Part shown: positions 35,510-46,039 of the stretch, one piece after another | How positions within the stretch are numbered: the stretch's first letter is position 1 | How the letters are laid out: every line of letters begins with the position of its first letter | Assembly: GCA_022605405.1 (NCBI GenBank) | Contig: JABYQQ010000011.1 | Coordinates: forward strand, 930,001 to 994,000 | Direction: 5' to 3' | Source of the DNA: Earliella scabrosa | Taxonomy: Eukaryota; Basidiomycota; Agaricomycetes; Polyporales; Polyporaceae | DNA length: 64,000 nt | Notes under the pieces: model-generated | What the model saw: only the letters and a program-made list of their open reading frames with translations | Databases searched by the model: none | Told to the model about the DNA's origin: nothing | Position numbers and translations under genes: made by a program

Positions 35510-37467
35510 TCACCGACTCCGGATGGTTCGTACGCGCGCAATCTCCTCCATGTCAGAGACTATCTCTAGCGACGGACTACGAGAACGGGCCGGAGCATGG
35601 GGACGGTCGATGGCCATGGAGTCACCTATGGGCTGCATAGGTATTACACGAATCTGGGGTTGTAATGTGCGCTTGGTAAGTCGAGGCTACAGCAAGAACA
35701 GAAGGAGGCGTACCGACTTGGCGACAGGTCGATGTGTCGCCTGGACCTTGCTCGGCGCAATCATGCGATCCTCTTGAAGCTTGCGGTAAGAGGTCAGGTA
35801 GAGCAACGCATCCCCAAGTCCCCGGATGTAGAACGCGTCCTGGCGGCGAAGCAATAACACCGGGGCAGTCGGGTCGATGGTCAAAGTGTCCGTGACGTCC
35901 ATAGCTTCCCATTGTCCTTCACCCTCGTCCCAGTACGCCATCGCTCGTGCGCCCTCCAGCCCCATCAGTCCCGCCACGTAGGATTCCGTTTGCGTGATGC
36001 GAAGAAGATTGTCCTGGGGGCATGAAATGCAGAACACCTCGGGGCCGCAGTGATCCTGTGGAATGAATCAGCGTCGAGTAGACATCTGAATAGCCCGATC
36101 ACGAACCTCCACCCAAAGAAGGATCCAAAGTCGTCCTGTCAGAGGAGGCCCAATGGCATCTTCAGTCGGAGAAACTCTCTGCATCCAGCCACTCTGCACC
36201 TCAGCTTGGCGGAGCTCAGTAGGGAATTCTACGGGGATTACACCACGCACGCGCATGAACACGGTTACGTTATCCTTGTTGACAGGTATGTCTTCATGAG
36301 ATGACCCAATGCGCATCCACTGGGCAAGGTCGTAGCTCCAAAAGTCGAACCTTTGGCCGTGAACATATACCCATGCCATCTCGTCGAGGCAGAGCGAGTG
36401 TTCATTGCAGTAGCCGCTGACCCCCCACTCGCGCCGCTGAGGTGCGGCGCCAGCCTGTATGCTGCGCTTCAGACGAGGCAGAAGGACACTGGTGGTTGAA
36501 CGCACCTTGAACCAAAGGACGATGGTCGCCGTCCTGGGGCCGGCGCAATCAGCTGCATGCTACAAAGGGGCGTCAGGAAGGCATCCATGAGAACGACGGG
36601 TGTGTGCTCACCGACAAGTCGGACTCGTACGGGAGCCTCTCTCCACCATGACCAACCACAGTCGCTCGTGCATTGTCATCTTCCTGTGGGATTTCAGAGC
36701 GCATCCGCCTGCCTAGCCTCGGCGAAAACATACCTTGCCTTGACTCGTAGTAGCTCCCGCGAGCTCATAGTTGTTGCTGGTCTACTCGTCGCGATGTCAG
36801 CTACCTCCGCGCCGTCATACTACAGGCCACTCATACCTCCAGGGCAGCCCTCTTGCGCGTGCGCGTTACCTGATAGTCGTCATACCTTCGTCTACAGAAG
36901 ATATCACACGAAGTGCTCACCAGTTGCGAGTTCGGGGCGTCCTTCTGCGCCAAATGCTTGAGACGCTTCTTCTCAACGATGTCCTTGCTGATCTGGATGC
37001 GATTGTTGACTCGGGCCTTCACCACTCCATGGGTTCTCGTAAGTAGGGCGACAACGCGTTCCCCCTGTTCCCGTAGCGGTGTGCCGACACATCTTTGGCG
37101 TTCCTCTTCGATCTCGCGGAGGTGCGTCTCGGAAGGACCACGTTGGATCGGCCAGTGACGATGGGAGCAGCGAGTGCCCTGTCAAATGTCCAATAGAGAT
37201 GAGGAGTGACCGCGTGTAATCAATCTCACTCACGACTAGAACGTACGCCCCAGCTACGCCGGGCATGTAGCATATCTGTGCGAAGAAGGGTGTGTCCTGG
37301 GCGCATCGGGGGCATTGGGTCGGTGGCTGTGGCATCCGCTCGGAAGCACCCTTCTGGCACATAAGCTTCACCGTCGCTGGGTAAGTCTTCTGTTTGGCTG
37401 CAGTAACCTTGAACACCGGTCGAGCGCCAGGTTCTTCCGGACGGAAGTAGTCGCGGTGGAGAGGCAT
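35510..37467 (-). CDS. modular orphan protein with two repeated Trp-rich modules
   Basis: Nine exons, all eight introns in phase 0, give 510 aa: 37234-37467, 36921-37178, 36837-36869, 36734-36781, 36612-36683, 36506-36559, 36107-36436, 35714-36055 and 35510-35671. The N terminus has possible zinc ligands (C37, C52-x2-C55, C66, then CSHRH at 82-86). A charged helix (EIEEERQR) and a basic microexon (TRTRKR, possible NLS) follow. Two similar modules come next. Each begins with a hydrophobic strand closed by a phase-0 intron (TIVLWFK; LWILLWVE). Each then has a W-x6-W pair (FWSYDLAQW; YWDEGEGQW) and a strand ending in Arg (VTVFMRVRG; VLLLRRQ). The C terminus is Ser/Pro/Arg-rich. The neighbour at 38025-38861 carries the same modules. 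Function unknown; possibly nuclear. Confidence 0.75.
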
Positions 37468-38024
37468 GGCTAGGAGCAGTTAGGAGCGTGACAGCGACCC
37501 CTGTGAGGTCACCCTAACGCACTTATCGCCCTGCTTATACCACGCTGTCCCTCTCGTCGATCCACGGGATGTCATTAGGCTATACTGTCATATCGGCCGT
37601 GAGGCTGTGCAGTTCTGAATGCGTCTTGACTGGCGCTAGTTGATATGGTTCGTCTCTCAGACGAGAGAGTTCGAACCTGGCGACCTCGGGAGGCCGAGGG
37701 GTTGGCTGAGTTAGAGTAAGGCACAAGATCGAGATAGGTCGTCAACGACGCGAGGAGGTTCGACCCCCGGGCCGTGGTTGATGGGACATGGAGATTGCCG
37801 GATCCACGTGGCGTTACAGTCCCCGTCTACAAGACGAACCGATTCGGGCCGGGCGTCATAGTGTCGCTTGGCTCTACCTCTCGCGCGGAAAAGTGCTCAC
37901 AATGTTTCAAGGCCTACTTGTCGCAAATGCGATCAATCATTCACATCATATTCGGCAAGTATAGGGCGGTGCCAGTTCTACGAGAGCTCATGCGCGCCCG
38001 CGCGCCGCCATCACCTCGCCACGA
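37468..38024. other. intergenic stretch
   Basis: About 560 bp between two co-oriented related genes. Nothing was recognised; a tRNA-like TTCGAAC string at about 37671 has no matching stem. Confidence 0.5.
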
Positions 38025-38861
38025 CTAGTCCTCCTCCGGTGAATCATTCTCGAAGTCGCGCAGCCATTGGCGGAAGGACTGCCTTTGAATGAGCGCAATA
38101 CGACGACCGGCGCCGGGGGTCCTTGCCTCGCCGCCTCGGCGCACGAGCAGGTTACCGTACCACGGCGCGACCGCGTGAGGCTCGTTGGGGTACAGCGTGT
38201 GCCAACGCTCGGACGGACCGCACCAAATGTCTACCGGCGGAGATGACTGCCACCCCTCGCCAAAGATAAACTCCAGGATAGGCGGATAGTCCGTCAGCAA
38301 GATCAACGGATCACGAGGGAGCTGAATGTTGAACAGGCGCGGCTCCCCGTCAATCTGTTGTCTGTGAGTGTCGGTCATACACAATCAGCGCGTGAGGACA
38401 TACCGGACGCCAGGCGTTGACGCGAAGTAGCCGCATGTTGGTCACGCCGGGTTCGCGCAGGTCAACATAGGTCGGGGGCTCTGCGAGTTCCAGGTTTCGA
38501 AGTTGCTCGATCAGGGTCAACTCCTGTCCGAGCCCCATGCATAGACCTGGTCCGGGGGTTGCGAGGCGTATCAGGACAACCGGGCTGGTCTCGCGAGCGG
38601 TGACGGATGCGCTGCCAGCGGTATACAGGCGCCAGTTGCCGCCGTCGACGTCCCATATGTCCAGCATACGGTTACGATTGCTCCAAACGAGGTTGCGCAG
38701 CCACTCGTGTTCCCAGAGGTTGATCGTCTCGCCTGGAGTAGCGCGCAGGTACCTTTGGTGAGGGGCCATTACATCCTTCATGTCTAAGAGTTAGCCGGAC
38801 GCGCAGATGTTTCATGCATGAAATCACTCACGTGAACCCAGAATAGTACGCGGACGAGCAT
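38025..38861 (-). CDS. modular orphan protein, paralogue of the 35.5 kb gene
   Basis: Three exons (38832-38861, 38404-38775 and 38025-38354), both introns in phase 0, give 243 aa. It consists of two modules like those of the gene at 35510-37467. Strand VRVLFWVH precedes the first intron, then IWDVDGGNW and VVLIRLATPG. Strand MRLLRVNAW precedes the second intron, then IWCGPSERW and GNLLVRRGGE. The C terminus is acidic (DFENDSPEED). There is no signal peptide. A TATA-like run lies 67 nt upstream. The shared module and intron position imply tandem gene duplication on top of internal module duplication. Function unknown. Confidence 0.75.
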
Positions 38862-39398
38862 AGTAGGCGAGAAAGGTGGGTGGCTATCGCAGCGGGTTGA
38901 GCTCCTAGCCTGCATCTCCATGGGTTGATATATATGCGCGTTACCAGGGGTTCGACAAATCAGGTAATTGGGAGCAGGCGGATCATCGCTACCGCATCCC
39001 GACTTGTCATCCTCGCTTTCCGAGGTAGAGGTACCGTCTACTATCTACTGCACCCGCAGATCCATCGGTCGGGCTTAACTCTGGGCGTCCGCTTGCGCCA
39101 GGCCTCTTGATGCGGCAGAGGTCCTCACGCATAGCACACGGATTAGGGATTATCGTTACGAATTGTCACAGAATACTACATGAGACGAGTTCTCTTCGCT
39201 GGAGGACGGCTGAAGAACAGCGAAGAGAAGGATCAGTAAAGCTGCCCGTTCGCGCGCAACGTGAACCCTCACCTCGAATAGGAGCCGGACGAGAGGTCTC
39301 GTTGTGCATCCTCGTCGGCATGGCGTTCTGCGATGGTGCGGACGCTTCAAATGTACGCGAGTAAGCGTGACGCCAGGATGGAGTGGTCAGACGAGCAC
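38862..39398. other. intergenic stretch with TATA-like run
   Basis: About 540 bp. It contains ATATATAT at 38928-38935, the likely promoter element of the minus-strand gene starting at 38861. Nothing else was recognised. Confidence 0.45.
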
Positions 39399-42300
39399 TT
39401 ACTCGTCGAGGCCCTGAGCACGGAGCGTGCGCACCCGCTGCCTTGGGCCGGTCACCACAGTCGTACTCATCCTATTCAATCCAGAGCTGCGACCCCGATC
39501 AGAGTGTTTGGGACGTGTCAACCCAGGGTGTACAACCTTAGGTGGACGGGGGCTCCCTTGCGCAACTTTGGCGGGTGATTGAGGGGTGCCAGGATGAAAG
39601 ATCGGGGGCGGCAAAGGAGAGCGTCCCGCAGCGTCTTCAGTAGGATGGTATACACGCTGCGTACGAGGCGTCGCAGGGAGACGTTGAGACATGCGTGCCC
39701 GCAACATGTCAAACGGCGAGACAGGTGTCTGCGCCGGCGGACGGGCGGCAGGTGAAGGTGTGTGGATGGGTGATAGAGCCAAGTTTCGCGGCGGCGTGAC
39801 GACGGATCCTTCCCCGCGAACACCAGCGATTGTATCACTTCGATGATGACGCGGTGTTGACTGGAAGACATGTGGTTCTTGGGCGAGGACAGGGAAAGTG
39901 TGGGTGGGAGGGGAGGCATAGGACGTGACTGAGCTCCCGAGAGAACGCGACGAAGCGCCCTCCATGGAGTTGGGCTGTACTAGCGGATCGATGACGATGT
40001 GCGGTTCCTGTCCCTCTCCGGCGAACAAGGTCGTGGGCGCTTCAGCGTGTGAAAACTCCGCTTCCTGCTGTGAGGCGGCCCCAGCAGCGGTGGGCGGAAT
40101 GCTTGATGTGGGATGATAGAGAGGTTGAGTCGGAGCCGGGAGGAATGTAAGTGCACCGGCAAGTGCGCTTGAGCTGTGGTGGCTAAAGCTGGACGCGCTT
40201 GTACGAGTGATGGCGGGGTGGTGTTGATCATCATGGTCCGAATACCCACAGCGCGGGTGCGGAGTGCTCTCAGGCTGTGGTCCACGTTGGGGGATGCGCG
40301 CTGAGATGGAATGGGGACGTGTGACGGGCGGAGCGTCAGCCGCGCCTCCCGCGAAGAACTCGGGAGGAGTCATCGCACCGGAAAGCGAGCTATCTTGGCT
40401 GATACGCGATCCTGAGCGAGACGAGCACGCGTCGTAGGAGACGTGCGGGATGGTGGGGGCAGAAGACCAGTCATGCATCGAAGGAACTTGCGCGAGGTGG
40501 GTTGCGTACTGCGTCTCCACGGTCAATGGAACAGCGTCGTAGGCGTAGGAGCCCACATCCGGCACGGCCTGCTGCGAGACCACCACATCCGGGACCGCAT
40601 CGTTATTACTAGAGGAGGAAGACGCTTGGCTGGGGGATGGCGGGTAGCGACTGGTCGCCATAAGAGGTCAGAGCCTCCGAGGAGGACGCGAGGTCCAAGT
40701 CGCCCAGCTGGTACAAGGTCGTGTCGAGGAGAGGGGAGTACTGCTCCGGGTAGATCGCGCCATCGAGACCGTGGGACAGGGGCCCGGCGTCGGTGGGCGA
40801 CGCGACAGAGCCCGAGGAGCTGTTGAGGGATTGCGCGTCGTCGGGAGGAGGTGGGTGGTTCACGCAAGCTGTTTGCGCGCTTGAGTGGGGCTGCTCCTGC
40901 GCGCTCTCGGGGGCCGGGTTGTCGGTATATGCCGATAGAAATGACCAATCGAACGTGACGTCATCGTCCCCGACCACGTCGAACTCGCCCGAAAAGTCGA
41001 ACTCGTCCGAAAAGTCGAACTCCCCCGGGAAGTCGTACTTGCCGCCTGAGTCGTTCTCGTAGCCCGGAAAGTCGTACTTGCCGCCTGCGTAGTCCTCGTC
41101 GCCCGGAAAGTCGTACTTGCCGCCTGCGTAGTCCTCGTCGCCCGGAAAGTCGTACTTGCCGCCTGCGTAGTTCTCATCGCCCGTGTCTTGCTCGCTTCGC
41201 CCTCCGTCCCCGACGTCCGGGCCGTGCTGTTCATACTCAGGGCTTGCGCGGGGCACGGCAGAAGTGGACTCGGCCTGTGGTGCGTTGGTCTGGCCTGCTT
41301 CGTGGTGGGCGCGTAGGTACTCCTCGGCGACATCACGGCGATCAAATTGCATATCTGCGAGCGTGACTCCACGAGTTTGCCGACCTGTAACATGAGGACA
41401 TGTCACGGTCGCGGTTACATGCGAAACAGGTAGTGTACTAACGTCGGTGGGCATCGTACATCCAGAAAGCCACGAAGGCGTTGAATTGCTCGGGCGTCCA
41501 TCCAATACGCTCGCACAAGGCGACAAGGAAGTCGCGGCCTTGGCTGTCAACACCAGTACACGCGCTGTCCGGCGGCCTCCGTCATTCACACTGAAACCAC
41601 AAAGAACGAGAGTGTGACGCACCTCCGCACTTTCAACTCCCCATCTTCGTCAGGTCCGCCTAAGACCATGCCGCCGATCCAGTGGACGTTCTTCTGTAGA
41701 TGTTCAAGAACTTGCTGGACCCATGACTGTATTGATGGAATCATGCTAGAGCGAGCGTTAGCCATTGCAACATCAAGTGACCCTCTGACGAACGCACCGT
41801 GCACGCTCGAGCTCGGTTTCGGAGCCATGGTCTTGGAGCTGCTGTGCGTGTCGTGCAGCATTAGCAATGTCCGCCAACGTCTGGAAATGAGCGTGCTGAG
41901 TTTCGTTGAGACCGTCGAACGCAGTCTTGATGCGAGTCGTGAGCTTCCCAACGTCGACCTTGCCTGTGGAGGTATAGGGAATCTCGACGAGCTCCCTCTT
42001 CAGGTCGCTTTTCCTGAATATGTCGTACGCCGAGATGCGCTTGGGCTTGTGAATCTTGAGCGGCGGAATCGGGAGGGCGACGGGGGTATCGGCCTCCTCG
42101 CCGAGCTCTTGCCTCCAGTTTCTCTTGAACCACTTCCTGATGCGCTGCGAGAATGTTAATCGGTTAGTTCGTGGCTTCCAAACGAGAAGGGTACACACCT
42201 CCAGGCGTCCCTCAAGTCGAGCCTGCACAGCTGCAGCGTCCTCTTCAGGTCTGCGAGAGAGCTCAGGGCGTCGGTCAGAGCCTGCCTTGCCCAATCTGGT

Positions 42301-42492
42301 CTCCCAGGCGTCTTGATCCTCTTCCGGAAATGGATCCGGAAAACGTTGGAGGTACTCGTCCCAAACGAGATTCGCGGCGTTGAGGCAGTTGAAGCCTCCC
42401 GCGCGTAGAACTGCCTTGACGACAGGATCCTGACACTTCTCGCGCAAGAACTCCTTCTCGGGCTCGAAGAAGACCTCTGTCTGACGGGGCAT
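39399..42492 (-). CDS. large nuclear-type hypothetical protein with HMG-like stretch and 13-aa repeats
   Basis: Six exons give 941 aa with all phases consistent: 42199-42492, 41798-42144, 41623-41745, 41443-41576, 40688-41384 and 39399-40629. The start is MPRQTEVFFEPEKEFL. Residues about 98-110 (RIRKWFKRNW) and the following KPKRISAYDIFRKSDL resemble the opening of an HMG box, and a helical stretch comes after. A well-formed domain (ERIGWTPEQFNAFVAFWMYDAHR) is typical of a mushroom family I recognise but cannot name. The middle holds a GGKYDFPGDEDYA repeat and EFDFS repeats. The last 400 residues are Pro/Ser-rich and disordered. The 58-nt last intron has a weak GTCCTC donor; without it the frame would end at 40609. 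Confidence 0.7.
41029..41182. repeat. 39-bp coding minisatellite
   Basis: About four copies of a 39-bp unit encoding 13 residues (GGKYDFPGDEDYA and variants). They are followed in the reading direction by shorter units encoding EFDFS. The repeats are in frame with the surrounding gene. Confidence 0.8.
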
Positions 42493-42847
42493 GTCGGGCT
42501 GCACGGCGCAAGGGTGTGGATAAGGCGAGCTAGGGTGGAGGTGGACGACGAAGCGTGAAGTAACGGGGGCAGACAGGTCGCGCGCACGGAGTAGAAACCT
42601 ACCGCCCGTCTGAAACTCCGCCTGGCGCATTTGGTGAAAGACGACGCGAACATGTACGGCAAGCGAGATCATCGGCTGCAAAATTACAAACTAAAAGTTC
42701 AGCCCTGACTGAGCCTGCCTGACGTCTCCCCGAGTGCGGCCAGTGACCGCTTACAGACGCGACTGTCTGCTATGCGAGACATGACGAGCTCAGTTGAGGT
42801 AGAAAACAGCGATAGCGTGTGGGAGTGACAACTAGTGCGACAGCGGT

Positions 42848-44916
42848 TTATGGTCCATGTGCGAAAGCAATAGGGACAACGGGCAGACGATGAAAGCGAT
42901 TTACAAAGGTGGTCGTATAAAACTTGGTGGTCTCATGTTGAATGAAGTCGTACTCTTCGGCGGTCCACAAGGGGGGCTGTCTTGCCACATCACGGAGATA
43001 TGAGCTACAGCCGTCCCATCGAGCGAGTACCTTGACGAGGGCGTGGAGACGCTCCCGGCACTCGCGCCAACCGACATCTGTCGACTCTGCCCAGCAGAAC
43101 GAAGATGTCTCCACCGGCATGTCGGGCACAACGCTCAACATAGCCGTCGGCCGACCCCATACGCTCGATAACTCCGCTTCGCGAGCCCAACGCCGAACTA
43201 CGGGCCAGTTGTCGCGCGGCATCATGGCGTGGTCCAACGCCATGAGTTCGCAACGCCAATTGACTTCATGCGCTTCCCAGAGCAGCAACATCCGCACTTC
43301 AAAGTCTCTCGCCGCCCGCTCGGCAGTCACAGGTGAGCCACAAAACGTTGGGTTCGCGGAAGCAGAATAGGATGGCAGGCAGGCGCCATTCCCGAAAAGG
43401 TGGCCTATGGCGGCTTTCTGTTCGTGTTTACGCTCGGCCCGGGTTTGATCACCCCCTTGTGGCCGACCCGACGGGTCATGCTTCTGATCGTAGTCTCCCC
43501 ACAGGGCGGCCCGCCATTCTGCGATCGTCAGAGGAGTGCCCTGTATCGAGGAGTCCAGCAGACGTAGCCGGCAAAATTCCCTGATGCGGACTAGGTTGTG
43601 GATATATCGGGGTATCTTGTCGTCCTGTCTGATAGCTTCCGTGTGACGCACCCCGGCAGGGATGGGATCCGCGCGGGATACCGTGTCGAGAAGGAACGGG
43701 GGAGGATAGAAATATCGCACGGAATGCTGAGGGGGTTTCAAGCGCCCGCACGCCTGCAGCGCGAGTGCCCATGGCCGAGGGAGAGAGTAGAAGGGCGAGG
43801 GATTGTATTCTCTCGAAGGATGTCTCCACTCAGACGACGAGCTAACGCGCGGACGCGCAGACCGAACACGAGGTTCGGCTCGGCGCACAGGCGCCGAGGG
43901 CGGCGGAACGCGTGTCACTCGAGGCGAGCGGGGCGGGGCGAGTCTATCAGGAGGATCCAAGCACAATGCTCTGCTGCGCATCACGCGAGCGGGGTCGGGG
44001 CGGGGTCCATGTGATGAATAGTCGGAGCGAAGAATGGGGTACGGGGCGTCACAGAGTTGGCGGCTGATAGCAAACACCATTGATGCCAACCAGTTCTCGT
44101 CCGCGTTGCTGATTTGGGCCATTGCTTCCACGGTAACGCTATCGCAAGCGCTTCGGCTGTGCTTCAATGTGTCGGGGAAGGACAGGGGCACAACACGCCA
44201 TATCTTCAGGGAGGGATTGAACGGCTGAATCAGCCAAGTAGGGACACCCGCGCGGACAAACTTTGCTGCCTGTCGAGCATCATCCACGAATAAGCCAAGT
44301 ATCGGCAACGGCCCAACGCTGTAGTCGGCGCCGCACTCCAATCGGGGGAGGACGATTTTGAGGTACGTCTCAAGGCCCAGGAGTTCGAGACATAGACGTT
44401 GTACGTGCGCGGCCAACGCGATTGCTACGGCTGCGGGAGAGGGTAATCGTTTCATTCGCTCCACGCACTGCTGGAGGACCAAGCAGAGTTCGCGGAGGAA
44501 GGCGAGCCGGTGGTCGGGTACTCCGGCTATGGATGTAACTCGACTGATGATGCTGTAAGCAGCTGTATGTAGCTGGTCGCGCAATGTCGGTGTGAGTGAC
44601 CCCATCCCAATCAATCCGCTGCTCGAATCTTCCACCCAGTGACGATCAGCAAGAAGCTGAAGCCACAGCACGGAAGGCAAAGCGTTCCCGTGCTCGCATC
44701 GAGGGATACATGCTACATGCCACATGTTACGCGTGAGTAACTGCGGCCACCGGGAATACTCGTGCAGGCCCCAGGACCCGTCGGTGTATGTCTTGATTGG
44801 GCCCGAGAGACTCGGCGGCGCCGGCACCCAATCCTGATTTGGGCTTGTGATGATATGATCCCCATCTTCGGCGCAAGATGCGACACGTGCATCACAGGGC
44901 AAGGTGACGGGCGGGG
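42848..44916 (-). CDS. large hypothetical protein of mushroom accessory family, N-terminal exon missing
   Basis: A single open exon of about 688 codons. It begins directly after an ATATCAG acceptor at 44917-44919 with no ATG nearby, so one or more upstream exons must exist. Helical motifs are DQLHTAAYSIISR, LAFLRELCLVLQQCVERM and HVQRLCLELLGLETYLKIVLPRLECG, followed by a strand-rich VPTWLIQPF. The middle is Arg/Pro-rich, the later part has Trp pairs, and the end is FYTTTFVNRFHRLPVVPI. This ending and the VQRLCLEL...YLPRL pattern are ones I associate with a large hypothetical family of Agaricomycetes. I know no function. It sits 1.1 kb from the KDZ transposase on the opposite strand. Confidence 0.6.
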
Positions 44917-46039
44917 CTGATATTGTCACCGTCAGCGAGCGTCGTGATGGTGTACCATCGGAGGCAGAGCCTACCTGGCGAACATTGATTCGCTGTCAAG
45001 GAGGTATGCTGAACCGAGGACTGACTTGCGCGGACGATCGATATTGGGCGGATGTAGGGCACCGAAGGGGGAGAAGCTCTCCGGCGAGCAACACGCATGG
45101 TGGTGGGGAGAGCGGTTGTGTGTATGCTGGTACTACTACAGGAAAGGGAACGGGGGAACATGGGCAGATGAAGAAGATACGGGCAGGTCGACGAACTGGT
45201 AAGGCCGATGGCCTCTCAATAACGTGCAACTTCATAGACAATGTGTCCTACTTACGGTGTTGGACGAGTGATGACACGGCGCAGGCTGGCGAAGAGGGGG
45301 AATGTGGAGGGGCAATGTGTACGTAGGAGGCGGAGGGAGGATAGGAGGCGGTCCACTTGCAATAGCAGACAGCGTGGGCCTGTACCCTGCGAAGAGGGAC
45401 GAACGGGCGACGAGGGGGAGGAGACAAATACCTCTCCACCTGGCAGACCGATACGTCCAGAGAAGATAGAACCAAGGGTGTTCACAGGCAAAATATGAGC
45501 TCGGTTGGCGTGGGGAGCGCCGTGAGCCGAACGACCAGCCGCATGCGGAGCATGATGCGGAGTAGATTGCATTTTCAGACTCCGCTGTGTACCTGTGCGT
45601 ACTGGTCAGTTGGTGCGGATCATGTCGCCAGCCTACGAATACCTGAGGGGCGTTGGCACATAGATATCAACCCACCATTCGTCCTGTTATTAGGCGGGTG
45701 TAGGGAGAGAGGGAACAAAGTTCAAAGAAGACACCCCAGCCGCGTGCGCGGCATCAACGTGCCGAGCGCCCGCACAACCTTCTCAGCCACAGCCCGTGCG
45801 CCAGAGGGATCACTAATACTGTGCAAGCTACTATACTCCGCGCGCCGATTCGAAGCTTTGCGCAGAGTAAGTATTCTGACACAAGTTCACTGACAGTGTC
45901 GTCCTTCGCAGAAGAATACGCCCGGCCCACTCCGATGCACCGGTAGATCATCCGTACTTCTTGTCGAGATGCCGACCCATACTAAGATTATCCACTCGCA
46001 GTTGTTGCTGGTAGCCCCTGGTACGCAACAATTAGCAGC
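44917..46039. other. stretch between two divergent genes
   Basis: About 1.1 kb. It probably holds the missing 5' exon(s) of the minus-strand gene and the promoter of the transposase. I could not place the exon. Confidence 0.4.

Noticed and set aside
37660..37775. TTCGAAC and GGTTCGACC strings suggesting a tRNA
   Set aside because: The flanking bases do not form T-stems on either strand.
40609..40661. Two overlapping minus-strand genes (one ending at 40609, one starting at 40661)
   Set aside because: A 58-nt intron (40630-40687) joins them in frame into one 941-aa protein, which is simpler than a 50-bp same-strand overlap.
44929..44931. Non-ATG start for the 42.8-44.9 kb gene
   Set aside because: The codon is GTG and lies in a typical intron end (ACAATATCAG); an upstream exon is more likely.
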